A stretch of 64,000 bases of DNA from the NCBI RefSeq assembly GCF_000015865.1, contig NC_009012.1:868001-932000 (forward strand), in the 5' to 3' direction. This document shows, one piece after another, positions 35,102-45,435 of the stretch. Under the pieces are notes generated by a model that saw only the letters and a list, made by a program, of their open reading frames with translations, was not told where the DNA came from and searched no databases. Position numbers and translations under genes: made by a program. The DNA comes from Acetivibrio thermocellus ATCC 27405 (GTDB lineage Bacteria; Bacillota; Clostridia; Acetivibrionales; Acetivibrionaceae). Position 1 is the first letter of the stretch, and each line of letters starts with the position of its first letter.

Positions 35102-36529
35102 TCAAACCTTAAGTTCAACCTCTATATCCTCAACCTTATTCTTTTCAAGAACAGGCTTTACATATTCATTGATAAACTCCTCCACCTGCTGCGGAGCTCT
35201 TCCAACGTAGTTTTCCGGAGCAAGAACGGAATTCAGTTCGTCAATGCTAAGTCCAAACATTTCATCGGCCGCTATTCTTTCAATAAGGTCATTTTTCTTT
35301 CCTTCAACCTTAACCTGTTTTGCAGCTTCCATTGAATGAACCCTTATACGTTCATGGAGCTCCTGTCTGTCTCCGCCTTTTTTAACGGCTTCCATCATTA
35401 TGTTCTCCGTAGCCATAAACGGAAGTTCTTCCAAAACGTGTTTTTCTATAACCTTTGGATACACAACCATGCCGTCTGCGACATTTATATATATGTTCAG
35501 TATTGCATCCACTGCAAGGAAAGCCTCCGGTATGCATATACGTTTGTTTGCCGAATCATCCAAAGTTCTTTCAAACCACTGGGTGGATGCGGTAATCGCG
35601 GGATTTAGAGCGTTAACAATAACATATCTTGCCAAAGCACAAATCCTCTCGGACCTCATCGGATTTCTCTTGTATGCCATTGCAGACGAGCCTATCTGAT
35701 GCTTTTCAAAAGGTTCTTCAATTTCTTTCATGCTCTGAAGAAGCCTTAAGTCATTGCCAAACTTGTAAGCACTCTGTGCAATTGAGCTTAAGAGATTTAG
35801 AATTCTGCTGTCAAGCTTTCTGGTATAGGTTTGTCCCGATACAGGGAAAACCTTGTCAAAGCCCATTTTCTTTGCTATAAGCATGTCCAGTTTTTTTACT
35901 TTTTCATGGTCGTTTTCAAAAAGATTTAAAAAGCTTGCCTGTGTTCCCGTGGTGCCTTTGGAACCTAAAAGTTTCATATTGGACAGAATATAATCCAAGT
36001 CTTCAAGATCCATTAACAAATCCTGAATCCACAAAGTTGCTCTCTTCCCCACCGTAACAAGCTGTGCCGGCTGAAAATGTGTATACCCTAAAGTGGGAAG
36101 ATCTTTGTATTTCATCGCAAAATCGGACAATTTAGATATTACACAAAGAAGTTTTTTCTTTATGAGTTTTAAAGCCTCCGTCATTATTATAATATCGGTA
36201 TTGTCGCCAACATAGCAGGATGTAGCGCCCAAATGAATTATGGGCCTGGCATTTGGACACTGTTCTCCGTAAGCATGTATGTGCGCCATTACGTCATGGC
36301 GAAACTCTTTTTCTTTCATTTCAGCCACATCATAATTTATGTCATCTTTATATTTCTTAAGCTCTTCTATCTGTTCATCGGTAATGTTAAGCCCCAGTTC
36401 CTTTTCTGCCTCTGCGAGCGCAATCCAGAGCCTCCTCCATGTGCGAAACTTCATGTCGGGAGAAAACAGTTCCTGCATCTCCTTGCTCGCATATCTTGAA
36501 TTTAAAGGACTTTCATATGTATTTTTCAA
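35102..36529 (-). CDS. purB: Adenylosuccinate lyase
   Basis: Cleaves SAICAR and adenylosuccinate, giving fumarate, in purine synthesis. The superfamily signature [15 protein letters not shown] (the S-S-x-M-x-x-K-x-N loop) lies near residue 290; [12 protein letters not shown] and GYTHFQPAQ carry further conserved active-site residues. At about 475 residues it matches the longer eukaryote-like purB type seen in clostridia. The frame opens at TTG 36538, but GGAGG touches that codon; the TTG at 36529 is nine bases from it and is taken as start, which leaves some doubt. It has its own terminator. Confidence 0.93.
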   Translation of the reverse strand: MKNTYESPLNSRYASKEMQELFSPDMKFRTWRRLWIALAEAEKELGLNITDEQIEELKKYKDDINYDVAEMKEKEFRHDVMAHIHAYGEQCPNARPIIHLGATSCYVGDNTDIIIMTEALKLIKKKLLCVISKLSDFAMKYKDLPTLGYTHFQPAQLVTVGKRATLWIQDLLMDLEDLDYILSNMKLLGSKGTTGTQASFLNLFENDHEKVKKLDMLIAKKMGFDKVFPVSGQTYTRKLDSRILNLLSSIAQSAYKFGNDLRLLQSMKEIEEPFEKHQIGSSAMAYKRNPMRSERICALARYVIVNALNPAITASTQWFERTLDDSANKRICIPEAFLAVDAILNIYINVADGMVVYPKVIEKHVLEELPFMATENIMMEAVKKGGDRQELHERIRVHSMEAAKQVKVEGKKNDLIERIAADEMFGLSIDELNSVLAPENYVGRAPQQVEEFINEYVKPVLEKNKVEDIEVELKV

Positions 36530-36748
36530 AATCTTCAACCTCCAACGTATTTCTTTTTAAAATTAACTTTATTAAACGCAACACTTATTATACAATTTTT
36601 TATGACGTAAATCCATATTTAATCTTTATAAACTTCAACAAATATTTATTGAGTTTTCAAGCCCTTCCGAGATATTATTGATATTAATATGTGTGGAATA
36701 TGAAATTCTTTGGTACAACACATTTTACCCACTTAAACTCATCCTTTG

Positions 36749-37105
36749 TCAGACCAATAATTGAAAATTCTTTACCATAATGCTCCGAAGAAAAAATGCT
36801 TCACCATCTCTTTGCAAAAATAAAGAAAACCACTTAACTCTTTTCTTTTCATCGAAAGCGTTGTATAGTATTTGTTCAACGGTTTTTTCATTAACCGGTA
36901 AAGAAAGAATCGTCATGCGTTTGCTGCTTTCTTTATCAACACTGCTACTAAAAGGCAATATTTCATTTATAATATTCTCTTCTTCATTCCAGCAGTCAAT
37001 TCTTATACTGTCTGCTTCTTCCACGAAATACTCAATCAGTATTCTCCAGAAATCAAATTCTCCCCACATAAGTGGATTGTAAAAATATACGTTATATGTT
37101 CGCAT
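36749..37105 (-). CDS. Hypothetical protein, second of a small gene pair
   Basis: A soluble 118-residue protein without a recognised family. It begins MRTYNVYFYNPLMWGEFDFW, is rich in aromatic and acidic residues, and ends with a basic/hydrophobic tail (FLRSIMVKNFQLLV). The longer frame to 37159 would run out of register with the partner gene; the true start is probably ATG 37105, one base after the stop of the frameshifted gene upstream. Such tight spacing suggests a two-gene unit. Size and pairing would suit immunity-like or accessory proteins, but nothing in the sequence proves this. Confidence 0.5.
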   Translation of the reverse strand: MRTYNVYFYNPLMWGEFDFWRILIEYFVEEADSIRIDCWNEEENIINEILPFSSSVDKESSKRMTILSLPVNEKTVEQILYNAFDEKKRVKWFSLFLQRDGEAFFLRSIMVKNFQLLV

Positions 37106-37106
37106 T

Positions 37107-37309
37107 TTATTGCAGTTCAAAAACTTCACTTTTTTGTATATCTCCGCTTCCAAACCCATAGGTTATTGTAACCTTATCAGTTGACCATTCTAAACTAAAA
37201 TCATCATTCGAAAACGGTCTATATCCATCATCAGTAAGAATCTCTCCGTTTAACCGACAGATAATATGGGAGCCCAACTTCTGGTAAAAAAACCAAAATA
37301 TTTATTCAT
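37107..37309 (-). pseudogene. Frameshifted small gene (one T missing in a T7 run)
   Basis: GGTGGAAGGA precedes ATG 37309, but the frame opened there (MNKYFGFF...) stops after about 19 codons. Adding one T to the seven-T run (plus-strand A-run 37286-37292) restores a 67-residue frame that ends at TAA 37107, one base before the next gene's ATG. The restored product continues YQKLGSHIICRLNGEIL and later WSTDKVTITYGFGSGDI. It could be a true pseudogene, a phase-variable gene or a sequencing error. No family is recognised. Confidence 0.6.
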
Positions 37310-37339
37310 AATTCCTTCCACCTATAAAGGTTATTTTAT

Positions 37340-38794
37340 CTATCCAAAGCAGCGCACACCTTCAGACTCGGTGCCGTTTGCCACGATATTCTGAGCCCAA
37401 CGGCCTTTCTTTATTATATACAATCCCAGCACACTCTTCAGGACATCAGGAAAATAACAAACCGGATAGGCCGTATAAATATCAAAATCCGCATACTTTG
37501 CAATCAAATAAGCCACAGGAACAATCACGCCCCATGTATATGCACTGTCAAAAACAAGAGTGATAAACGTCTTGCCTCCCGAACGTATGGTAAAATAAGC
37601 ACAGTGTGATATGGCAAAAAACGGCATATAAAAGGCACTTACTATCATAAAATGAGCGGAAAGTTTTCGCACATCTTCGGTCGTATTATATATACGCGGT
37701 ATTACAGGCGCTACGGCCACAAGTACAGCTCCTATTATAATACAGGTGCATACACTGAAAAAAATCAACTTCCATGAATATTCTTTTGCCCGTTGCATAT
37801 CCCCCGCACCAAGGGCCTGTCCAACCATGACGGCAACCGCCGACCCCATCGATATGAATGCCACATTGAACAAATTTGTTATCGTATTTGCTATATTGAG
37901 AGCCCCAACAACGTTGAGATTGTACGTAGAGAATATTTGCGTCAATGCTGACACTCCGACTGCCCACAAAACTTCATTAGCCAGCAACGGCATGCCTTTG
38001 TTGAATATTGTCAGTGCAAGGCCTCTCGGAACTCTCATGGAGCGGTAAACCCCAGCCACGAACCCAAACCGTGCAGTATTCATATGGGTATACACAGCTA
38101 TGATCACCAGTTCCACATATCGGGATATAACCGTTGCAATGGCAGCACCTGCAACTCCCATTTCAGGAAAACCCAGTTTACCGAATATCAATACCCAGTT
38201 AAAACACAGGTTTGTTAACACAGCAGCTACACTTGCTACCATTGGTACCATTGTATCGCCGATCTCTCTGAGGGTACTTCCATATACCTGTGACAATATA
38301 AAAGGCAAAAGCCCCCAAAGCATTATTCTAAGATAGACACGTCCGTACTCCAGTATTGCTGCCGCTTCCGAAGGATCTCCTTCTCCTTTGAGGAACAGAG
38401 AAATCAACCAATCTCCTCCGGATAAAAATACTGCCAGTGCAACTGCCAATATCACAGCAGAAGCCCACAGTTTATATCTTAATGTATATCTAAGTCCTTC
38501 ATTATCTCCCGCTCCAAAGAACTGCGCAGCAAAAATGCCGGCACCGGCCAATCCTCCAAACACCGCAAGATAGAACACAAACATAAGCTGGTTGGCAATT
38601 GCCACGCCGGACATTTGAGCCGTTCCCACCTGTCCGATCATTATATTGTCCAGAAGATTTACAAAATTGGTAATGGAGTTTTGAATTATAATCGGTATGA
38701 CAAGTGCCAGTACAGTTTTATAAAATTTCTTGTCACCTATAAACGTTCTTTTGAGCCTTGGCAAAATACTTTTTATGTAAAGTGTTTTGTTCAT
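37340..38794 (-). CDS. MATE-family multidrug efflux transporter
   Basis: A polytopic membrane protein of 484 residues with about twelve hydrophobic segments in two related halves, the MATE arrangement. Family features: IPIIIQNSITNFVNLLDNIM at helix 1-2, QLMFVFYLAVFGGLAGAGIF, and the second-half counterpart VGVSALTQIFSTYNLNVVGA. MATE transporters export cationic drugs or metabolites in exchange for Na+ or H+; the substrate is unknown. GAGGG lies seven bases before ATG 38794. It is downstream of the S41 peptidase gene and upstream of the broken small pair. Confidence 0.9.
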   Translation of the reverse strand: MNKTLYIKSILPRLKRTFIGDKKFYKTVLALVIPIIIQNSITNFVNLLDNIMIGQVGTAQMSGVAIANQLMFVFYLAVFGGLAGAGIFAAQFFGAGDNEGLRYTLRYKLWASAVILAVALAVFLSGGDWLISLFLKGEGDPSEAAAILEYGRVYLRIMLWGLLPFILSQVYGSTLREIGDTMVPMVASVAAVLTNLCFNWVLIFGKLGFPEMGVAGAAIATVISRYVELVIIAVYTHMNTARFGFVAGVYRSMRVPRGLALTIFNKGMPLLANEVLWAVGVSALTQIFSTYNLNVVGALNIANTITNLFNVAFISMGSAVAVMVGQALGAGDMQRAKEYSWKLIFFSVCTCIIIGAVLVAVAPVIPRIYNTTEDVRKLSAHFMIVSAFYMPFFAISHCAYFTIRSGGKTFITLVFDSAYTWGVIVPVAYLIAKYADFDIYTAYPVCYFPDVLKSVLGLYIIKKGRWAQNIVANGTESEGVRCFG

Positions 38795-38952
38795 TCAACT
38801 ACCCTCACGCTTTCTCCAGCATATATACTATCTTTCTATTTTAGCATAGGAAAAAGCTCAAGTCCATAACAACCATGTAAACCTCCGAATCGCAAATTGA
38901 TATCCATCACCAACTTTTTTTCACTTACGCTCCAAATACAGCCATCCCTTTA

Positions 38953-41805
38953 TCAACGTTTTGACTTCAATAATTTTTCCACTTCCTTCAAATAATCAGA
39001 ATCACTGTTAACAACTATATCCGGTGTAATGCCGCTTTTCATTACGTTCTGTTCTTTTACATTCCAGTAAAAACTTACAAGGTATACCGAAAACTTTTTA
39101 TCATCATCTCTGTATACAAGTTGTCCGACACCTTTTCCAAGGGTTGTCCGTCCTATAACAGTGGTATTTTTCAAGTGCTTTTTAAGTCCCAATGCAAGAA
39201 GTTCCGCACTGCTTGCAGTATTCTCGTTAACAAGAATGAGTATTTGTTTAAACTCTTTATAATCATCATTAGAATAAACAGGCAACATATCTCCGCTCCG
39301 GCTGATATAATAATTCATCAGGCACCTTGGCAGCAAATAGTCAAGAATATCATTTGCGGATATTATAAATCCCCCTCCGTTATCTCTTAAATCAATTACA
39401 AGAGTTTTATCCTCGGAATTCTCAATCTTGTCCGCTTCCTCAATAAATTTATCCCCGACATCCTCCGTAAAGCTTTTTATTTTTATATAGACAGCGTCTT
39501 TCCCCAAGTCTTTTGTCTCAATCTGTTCTTCTTTATATCCATATTCAAGACTATTTTCATCCACGCATACGGTAAAAACATCATCATCTGCTTTAATAGC
39601 TTCAATATACTGTTTTACATCATCAAAATTAAAGTCCTTCTTTGTTATAAATTCTTTACTCTTTTCTTCAAAGTTATCTATTTCATTAAAATAAAGGTAT
39701 GCCTGGGATATAAAATTCACCAATTCAACAGCTTTTTTATTTATAAGTTTATCAGGATCGAATCCTTCTGGAGCTGTAACCCGTGCTTCGCTGTTAAAAT
39801 TCGTATTTTCCAGGCTAACAGCAATGCTGAAATTTCCTCCATAAGAACTTTTCTCTTTACCGGTTACTGTAGTATTTATTTTTTCCAAATAATAAGTTTT
39901 CTTATTGATTAACAATTCGGTGTTTGTACCACTGATTATTTCATTTACTATATCCAGTTCATACAATGCGCCGGATATCAACTCATCAAAAATATGCTCA
40001 CCCTTTAATATATAATGTTCGTCGGTTTCGTCCACAGTAAAACCTGAACAGATTAAATCATCAGCGTTTATATAGCTATAGTTGCTTAAAACCCTGCGTT
40101 TAAAATTTTCCCATTCATCTTCTGTTAATTCCGACTCATACCACAAATCATAATTCTCATCTTTCAAATAAATCTTCTCATTTTCACACCAGCAATATAT
40201 ATTTGATGTTTCTTCAGAATTAAAATTTGTAATATTACCCGTTTCCAATATTTTTCTTTCGCCAACAATATTGCACAACCGCTTTTTCGAATCAATTTCA
40301 AGTTTCGCTGTCATCTGAATCTCATAATCCAAATAGTCATTGTTATATTTCATACTATTTTTCTGGTCAACACTATATCTTTCAACACTGTTCACCATTG
40401 CATCATTGGTTTTTGCAAGTATATCTTTTACCTTTTCAAACTCTGCAGGCTCACAAATAGACACAATTTGCTTTTCCCCGTCCCATAAAACCTTCTTGTT
40501 CAAGCTTTCTGCGATAAACCTTGTCGGAATATACGTACGGTCATTGTATATAATGGGTGCAACATCCAGTACATATTCTTTTCCGTTTACCAATGCCGTG
40601 TTTTTCCCTATTGTCAGAAGAATCGTAATGTTGTCCTTTTTTACGGTAACAGTCCTGTTTTTTCCGTCCCAGATAATATGTTTATCATCGTCGGGAACTC
40701 CAAGATTTTTCAGAATCTCCCTGAAAGGAAGCAAAATCCTTCCATAGAGATTTAACGGTACATTGCTGTATTCACCGAACTTGCCGTCAATTCTGATTTT
40801 TACATTTTCCACTTCATCGGGAACATGATCCTCGGTAATTTTAAACTTCTGGTGACTAGAACCGTCCAACCTCATTCTGTAAACACGAGTACTGGAATCC
40901 TTAACATCATATACCTCATAATACAGCCATTCATCCGTAAGACTTATACCTGAAACAAAATCCTCCACATCACGCAGTTTCTGTAATTGCGTTCCGTCCG
41001 TTTTAATTCTGTATATCCCTTCTTCAAAAACAGAAAAGTAAATCCAACTATCCTTAGAATTTACATTATTTATAAGTTCCTCAAACAGCGGAGTTAATTC
41101 AGTTCCATCAACCTTCATTTTATAAAGGAAATAATGACCGGAAAAGTAAATCCATTCACCGTCAATGTTCAAATACGTATACATATTACCATGATCGCTA
41201 ACTTCAGTAATTTGACTGCCGTCATGTTTCACTTTATATATACGCCCACCATTCGCATCATTCTGGAAATATACCCATTGATTATCAACATTTATGTAAC
41301 TAGCAGAATAATCACTCAGTTTTTGGTCATCGGTAGCGTCAAGTTTCATTTTATAAGGTTTGAAATTATCATCAAACGATGTATAATATATCCATCCATC
41401 ATATATCGTAACAAAAAGCATGGATTTATCGCTAATCTTCACTCTTTCCGTTCCATCAGGCTTCAACCTGAACAATCCTGTTTCCTCAGGGTTATTTGTT
41501 TTTGTATATCTGCAATAGCCGTAAATATAGCCGTCATATGCGGTCAGGTTGTCATACATTCCGTCACATATCTTTTTCTTCTGGCTTCCATCCTCTTTCA
41601 TTCTATACAGTCCGCTTTCATCGAAAGAATAATAAACCCAGCCGTCGTATTTTAAAACACGACCGTTATTGGCCATATTCCCCGAAGTGTTTGAACTTTT
41701 TTTCGGTACATCAGGCAAAGCCAAAGAACTTACAGACATAAAAACAATTACACTTAAAAAAGAAAACAAAAATAACGCCACTTTCATTTGTTTGATTTTT
41801 TTCAT
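38953..41805 (-). CDS. Secreted multidomain S41 peptidase with propeller and copper-amine-oxidase-N-like domain
   Basis: A 950-residue exported protein. After a signal peptide (about 1-29, SSLALP) come about seven short repeats of a DUF5050-like propeller (about 45-335), each like GWVYYS-x-GLYRMKxDGS. Next is a cell-wall-type 'copper amine oxidase N' domain (about 347-455, YGRILLPFREILKNLG and YIPTRFIAESLNKKVLWDG), then a lipocalin-like region (about 470-690). The C-terminal S41 tail-specific protease domain (about 730-945) has LVIDLRDNGGGF, NENTASSAELLALGL with the nucleophile serine, and TTLGKGVGQ with the base lysine. I know no named protein with this order. Substrate unknown. Confidence 0.82.
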   Translation of the reverse strand: MKKIKQMKVALFLFSFLSVIVFMSVSSLALPDVPKKSSNTSGNMANNGRVLKYDGWVYYSFDESGLYRMKEDGSQKKKICDGMYDNLTAYDGYIYGYCRYTKTNNPEETGLFRLKPDGTERVKISDKSMLFVTIYDGWIYYTSFDDNFKPYKMKLDATDDQKLSDYSASYINVDNQWVYFQNDANGGRIYKVKHDGSQITEVSDHGNMYTYLNIDGEWIYFSGHYFLYKMKVDGTELTPLFEELINNVNSKDSWIYFSVFEEGIYRIKTDGTQLQKLRDVEDFVSGISLTDEWLYYEVYDVKDSSTRVYRMRLDGSSHQKFKITEDHVPDEVENVKIRIDGKFGEYSNVPLNLYGRILLPFREILKNLGVPDDDKHIIWDGKNRTVTVKKDNITILLTIGKNTALVNGKEYVLDVAPIIYNDRTYIPTRFIAESLNKKVLWDGEKQIVSICEPAEFEKVKDILAKTNDAMVNSVERYSVDQKNSMKYNNDYLDYEIQMTAKLEIDSKKRLCNIVGERKILETGNITNFNSEETSNIYCWCENEKIYLKDENYDLWYESELTEDEWENFKRRVLSNYSYINADDLICSGFTVDETDEHYILKGEHIFDELISGALYELDIVNEIISGTNTELLINKKTYYLEKINTTVTGKEKSSYGGNFSIAVSLENTNFNSEARVTAPEGFDPDKLINKKAVELVNFISQAYLYFNEIDNFEEKSKEFITKKDFNFDDVKQYIEAIKADDDVFTVCVDENSLEYGYKEEQIETKDLGKDAVYIKIKSFTEDVGDKFIEEADKIENSEDKTLVIDLRDNGGGFIISANDILDYLLPRCLMNYYISRSGDMLPVYSNDDYKEFKQILILVNENTASSAELLALGLKKHLKNTTVIGRTTLGKGVGQLVYRDDDKKFSVYLVSFYWNVKEQNVMKSGITPDIVVNSDSDYLKEVEKLLKSKR

Positions 41806-42111
41806 TTCTATTCCATTCCTTTCGTAAAGGATACATTTTCTCAGGGAAATTGTTATTTAAATAACTATTTGTTCCCCATAATATAAATGATATATAATTA
41901 TACATAAAAATTCAAACTATTTACTGTTAATTACATGTGTCGTTCAAAATTTTTTACCGAGACTGAAAAATCCCATTGCAATGCAAATCGCACCCATTGA
42001 AATCTAAAAATTTCGGCGCAATAATTTATATAGGGGGATAAATATTTGTCCACACCTTCAATAAACCAAGTACATTTATAAATAAAAAATTTTTATAAAG
42101 GGGAGAGGTAA
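41806..42111. other. Regulatory gap upstream of celW
   Basis: About 300 AT-rich bases between divergent genes. It contains a perfect 10-base palindrome CATTGCAATG (near 41975) and a GGGGGATAAATATTTG segment, but no convincing sigma-A promoter for celW; an alternative sigma factor (for instance SigI types that control cellulosome genes in this group) is possible but not shown here. Confidence 0.4.
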
Positions 42112-44304
42112 ATGAAAAAATTTTTAAGCCTCATTTTAGTCGTTTCTTTTCTGATTATGCTGCTGACTCCTTCGACAAAGATATCTGCAGCAACTACATT
42201 CAACTACGGAGAAGCCCTTCAGAAAGCCATAATGTTCTATGAATTCCAGCGTTCCGGAAAACTGCCTTCCACCATCAGGAACAACTGGAGAGCGGATTCC
42301 TGTCTGGACGACGGCAAAGATGTGGGGCTTGACCTTACAGGCGGTTGGTTTGACGCCGGCGACCACGTCAAGTTCAACCTTCCAATGGCATATACCGCCG
42401 CAATGCTCGCGTGGGCAGTATATGAAGAAAAGGACGCTTTTGTGAAAAGCGGGCAGCTTAAATACATACTGGATGAAATCAAATGGGCAACGGATTACTT
42501 CATCAAATGTCATCCCGAACCCGATGTGTATTACTATCAGGTGGGAGACGGAGATATTGACCACATGTGGTGGGGACCTGCGGAAGTCGTACACTTGAGA
42601 ACAAAAAGACCTTCATACAAAGTAGATATTACTTCACCGGGTTCTACCGTGTCGGCAGAAACCGCGGCAGCCCTGGCTGCGGCATCAATAGTGTTTAAAG
42701 ATACTGATCCCCAATACTCAAATCTGTGCTTAAAACACGCAAAGGAACTTTTCAACTTTGCCGACAAAACAAGAAGTGATGCCGGTTATACAGCGGCAAC
42801 AAACTTTTACACATCCCACAGCGGATTCTATGACGAACTTACATGGGCGGCTACATGGATTTATCTTGCAACAGGGGACACAAGCTATCTTGACAAAGCC
42901 GAATCCTATGTTGAATTTTGGAGTACCGAACCTCAGACAGATATAATGTCCTACAAGTGGGGACACTGTTGGGATGACGTGCGCTACGGAGCACAGCTTC
43001 TTTTGGCAAGGATTACAAACAAGCCGATATACAAGGAAAGCATGGAAAGACATTTGGATTATTGGACAGTCGGAGTTGACAATTCAAGGATAAAATATAC
43101 GCCCAAAGGTTTGGCATGGCTTAATAACTGGGGTTCTTTGAGATATGCCACCACCACTGCGTTTCTTGCGGCTGTTTATGCCGATTGGGAAGGATGCAGC
43201 CCGCAAAAGGCGAAAATATACAACGATTTTGCAAAGGCTCAGGTTGACTACGCACTGGGCAGCACAGGAAGAAGTTTCGTAGTAGGATTTGGTGAAAATT
43301 GGCCACAGCATCCTCACCACAGAACTGCCCATGGTTCATGGTATGACAGCATGAATGTGCCTGATTACCATAGACATGTGCTGTATGGTGCATTGGTCGG
43401 CGGACCCGGTGAAAGTGACAACTACAGGGACGATATTTCCGACTATCAGTGCAACGAGGTTGCCTGTGACTATAACGCAGGTTTTGTAGGTGCACTTGCC
43501 AAAATGTACAACAGATATGACGGAAGACCGGTACCGGAATTTAAAGCTATTGAAGTGCCGGAAGATGAATTTATGGTTGAAGCTTATGTAAGCAGCAGCG
43601 ACAAAAACTATGTTGAAATAAAAACAAGACTTAACAACAGGACGGCATGGCCTGCAAGAGTGTCCGAAGGACTCTCCTTTAGATACTTTATTGACCTTAC
43701 TGAAGTAATTGAAGCAGGATACGGTCCAAACGATTTAATAATATCAGGCGGTCAAGGTTCAAGCGGAAAAGTGTCGGGCCCGCACCTGTGGAACAAAGAA
43801 AAGAATATATACTATATAGAAGTTGATTACACCGGAGATCGTCTCTTCCCCGGCGGACAGGACCACTATAGAAGAGATTCATCTTTGCGAATTGCCGTAC
43901 CCGGCAACAGTGGATGCTGGAACAGTGAAAACGATCCGTCCTTCAAAGGACTCTCCAAAACAAGCGAATTTAAGAAAGCGGAATACATACCCGTTTACGA
44001 ATACGGTGTAAAAGTTGCAGGCATAGAACCTGAGGGAACAGTTGTTCAGCCTTCCCCAAGTCCTACTCCTACTCCAACACCGCCTCATTCGGACGATGTC
44101 CTGTATGGAGACATAAACAATGATAAGACAGTAAACTCAACAGATGTCACATACTTAAAAAGGTTTTTACTGAAACAAATAAACAGTCTTCCCAATCAAA
44201 AAGCAGCGGATGTAAACCTGGACGGCAATATAAATTCTACAGACCTTGTTATTTTGAAAAGATACGTTCTGCGTGGAATTAGCAAACTGCCTTACGCACC
44301 TTAA
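42112..44304 (+). CDS. celW: Cellulosomal endoglucanase: GH9, CBM3c, type I dockerin (CelW-like)
   Basis: A secreted cellulase of the processive endoglucanase layout. Signal peptide 1 to about 26 (KISAATT); GH9 catalytic domain (about 28-475) with the catalytic base in [15 protein letters not shown] (D81/D84), [13 protein letters not shown], and the acid E449 in [22 protein letters not shown]3c (about 485-640), fused directly, which in this theme feeds the chain into the active site; a Pro-Thr linker (about 647-660); and a type I dockerin (about 663-728) with repeats [20 protein letters not shown] and [20 protein letters not shown]. It should bind cohesins of CipA. Length 730 and order match CelW of A. 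thermocellus; the gene name is from memory. GGGGAGAGG precedes the ATG. Confidence 0.95.
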   Translation: MKKFLSLILVVSFLIMLLTPSTKISAATTFNYGEALQKAIMFYEFQRSGKLPSTIRNNWRADSCLDDGKDVGLDLTGGWFDAGDHVKFNLPMAYTAAMLAWAVYEEKDAFVKSGQLKYILDEIKWATDYFIKCHPEPDVYYYQVGDGDIDHMWWGPAEVVHLRTKRPSYKVDITSPGSTVSAETAAALAAASIVFKDTDPQYSNLCLKHAKELFNFADKTRSDAGYTAATNFYTSHSGFYDELTWAATWIYLATGDTSYLDKAESYVEFWSTEPQTDIMSYKWGHCWDDVRYGAQLLLARITNKPIYKESMERHLDYWTVGVDNSRIKYTPKGLAWLNNWGSLRYATTTAFLAAVYADWEGCSPQKAKIYNDFAKAQVDYALGSTGRSFVVGFGENWPQHPHHRTAHGSWYDSMNVPDYHRHVLYGALVGGPGESDNYRDDISDYQCNEVACDYNAGFVGALAKMYNRYDGRPVPEFKAIEVPEDEFMVEAYVSSSDKNYVEIKTRLNNRTAWPARVSEGLSFRYFIDLTEVIEAGYGPNDLIISGGQGSSGKVSGPHLWNKEKNIYYIEVDYTGDRLFPGGQDHYRRDSSLRIAVPGNSGCWNSENDPSFKGLSKTSEFKKAEYIPVYEYGVKVAGIEPEGTVVQPSPSPTPTPTPPHSDDVLYGDINNDKTVNSTDVTYLKRFLLKQINSLPNQKAADVNLDGNINSTDLVILKRYVLRGISKLPYAP

Positions 44305-44407
44305 CGCATACTTTAAAACAGCAAAGAAGCAGTAAAGAAATCAATAAAGGAAAAATTTTTAAGTAATAATTAATACAAGTAATTATTAAAATTCGCACCA
44401 CAAATAA

Positions 44408-44442
44408 AAAACTCAGGGACAAAAAGTCCCTGGGTTTTTTAT
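44408..44442. terminator. Bidirectional terminator between celW and the protease gene
   Basis: CTCAGGGAC (44412-44420) pairs with GTCCCTGGG (44426-44434) around AAAAA, flanked by A- and T-runs, between convergent genes. Confidence 0.88.
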
Positions 44443-44458
44443 TTACGTTCACGTTCTA

Positions 44459-45067
44459 TTAATCTTCTTTACTCAACGCCTTTTTTATCATTTTCGCCAT
44501 GCCGGTGCAAGGATTTGCAACTCCGATTTTTTTACCGTTTTGCTCACCACCTGCGGCATTCAGACCGACAACTTCACCCTTCGAATTCAGAATTGGTGCT
44601 CCACTTGTTGCAGTTAACTCTATATCCTTTTCCTCATATTCAAAAACCAACATTTTGTTTGAAGCAGACTTAACCTTTGCTTTATGTAATCTGGGCTCCA
44701 CACTAAGTATTGTGGGCGCTGCAAGCCAAACCGTTTCGCCTTTTTTAGGAAGCTTTGAACTTAGTTTTAACCGGTTGGCATTAAGATTCTCACCATAATA
44801 AAAAGCAACGATATCTTTATTAACTTCCGGATATGTATCAGCATCCTCAATTTTTAAAATTTTTTCACATTCCCCGCACTCACTGTCGTTATATGCATCC
44901 GTAAATACAACTTTTTCAAAAACATCCGGCAGAACCGAAGCAGGAATTTGCTCATCCAAACCTCCGGATTCTCCAAACAAGTGATAAGCAGTTAAAACTA
45001 AAGACACATTTTCCTCTTCCAGCTCTACAGCAAAAGCAGTACCGGCACTGAAAGTCACATCCTTCAA
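44459..45067 (-). CDS. Trypsin-like serine protease domain (main part of a frameshifted lipoprotein)
   Basis: A 202-residue stretch with a degenerate trypsin/HtrA-like fold: SLVLTAYHLFG carries the catalytic histidine, NKDIVAFYYG the aspartate and TATSGAPILNSKGEVVGLNA the serine region (GxSGxP replaced by ATSGAP). There is no PDZ domain. The frame starts at a TTG codon with no ribosome binding site, and coding sense continues upstream to a lipoprotein signal peptide (see the next entry). As sequenced, the intact frame would lack its export signal. The partner or substrate is unknown; it is convergent with celW. Confidence 0.72.
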   Translation of the reverse strand: MKDVTFSAGTAFAVELEEENVSLVLTAYHLFGESGGLDEQIPASVLPDVFEKVVFTDAYNDSECGECEKILKIEDADTYPEVNKDIVAFYYGENLNANRLKLSSKLPKKGETVWLAAPTILSVEPRLHKAKVKSASNKMLVFEYEEKDIELTATSGAPILNSKGEVVGLNAAGGEQNGKKIGVANPCTGMAKMIKKALSKED

Positions 45068-45219
45068 CTTAAACTCGGGTCTTAAAATTGTATTATCGGG
45101 AAGAACAGGCGGTATATCTTCATTGACAGTCGATGTAAAATCATCTGACGCCGAACAGGATGTCAGCAGCAGAATAGAAATAATTAAAAAAAAGCAATTA
45201 TAAATTTTTTATTTTTCAT
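45068..45219 (-). pseudogene. Out-of-frame lipoprotein signal peptide of the protease gene
   Basis: GGAGG lies six bases before ATG 45219. The frame reads MKNKKFIIAF and then stops inside a run of eight Ts (plus-strand A-run 45186-45193). With one more T it continues as a signal peptide with lipobox LLLTSC, a linker, and then enters the trypsin-like frame without a break. The full restored gene is 44459-45219. A pseudogene, slippage-controlled gene or sequencing error would all look like this. Confidence 0.65.
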
Positions 45220-45280
45220 ATACTACCTCCACTACCCATTTTTAATAAACATACAGTAAAAATTATATTTTAAAAACAAG

Positions 45281-45332
45281 CACGATATGCTTTCCGTCTA
45301 CTTTCCCCCGGTAAAACAGAAAGCATATCGTG
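45281..45332 (-). terminator. Terminator after the pot operon
   Basis: A perfect 14-bp inverted repeat (45281-45294 with 45319-45332) with a 24-base loop, followed on the minus strand by CTTGTTTTTAAAA, about 100 bases past the potD stop. Confidence 0.7.
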
Positions 45333-45435
45333 ACTTTCCACTAAAAAAAATGTAAATTCAACCGACAATTTTGAGCACTTCAGGATACCAAACCGATACT
45401 AAGCTTCTAAAAAATCTTAAGCTTTCCGTTGTAAA

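Noticed and set aside
41134-41741. Plus-strand frames of up to 173 codons inside the S41 peptidase gene
   Set aside because: They are antisense to a long, well-supported gene and come from the repeated propeller blades; no ribosome binding sites.
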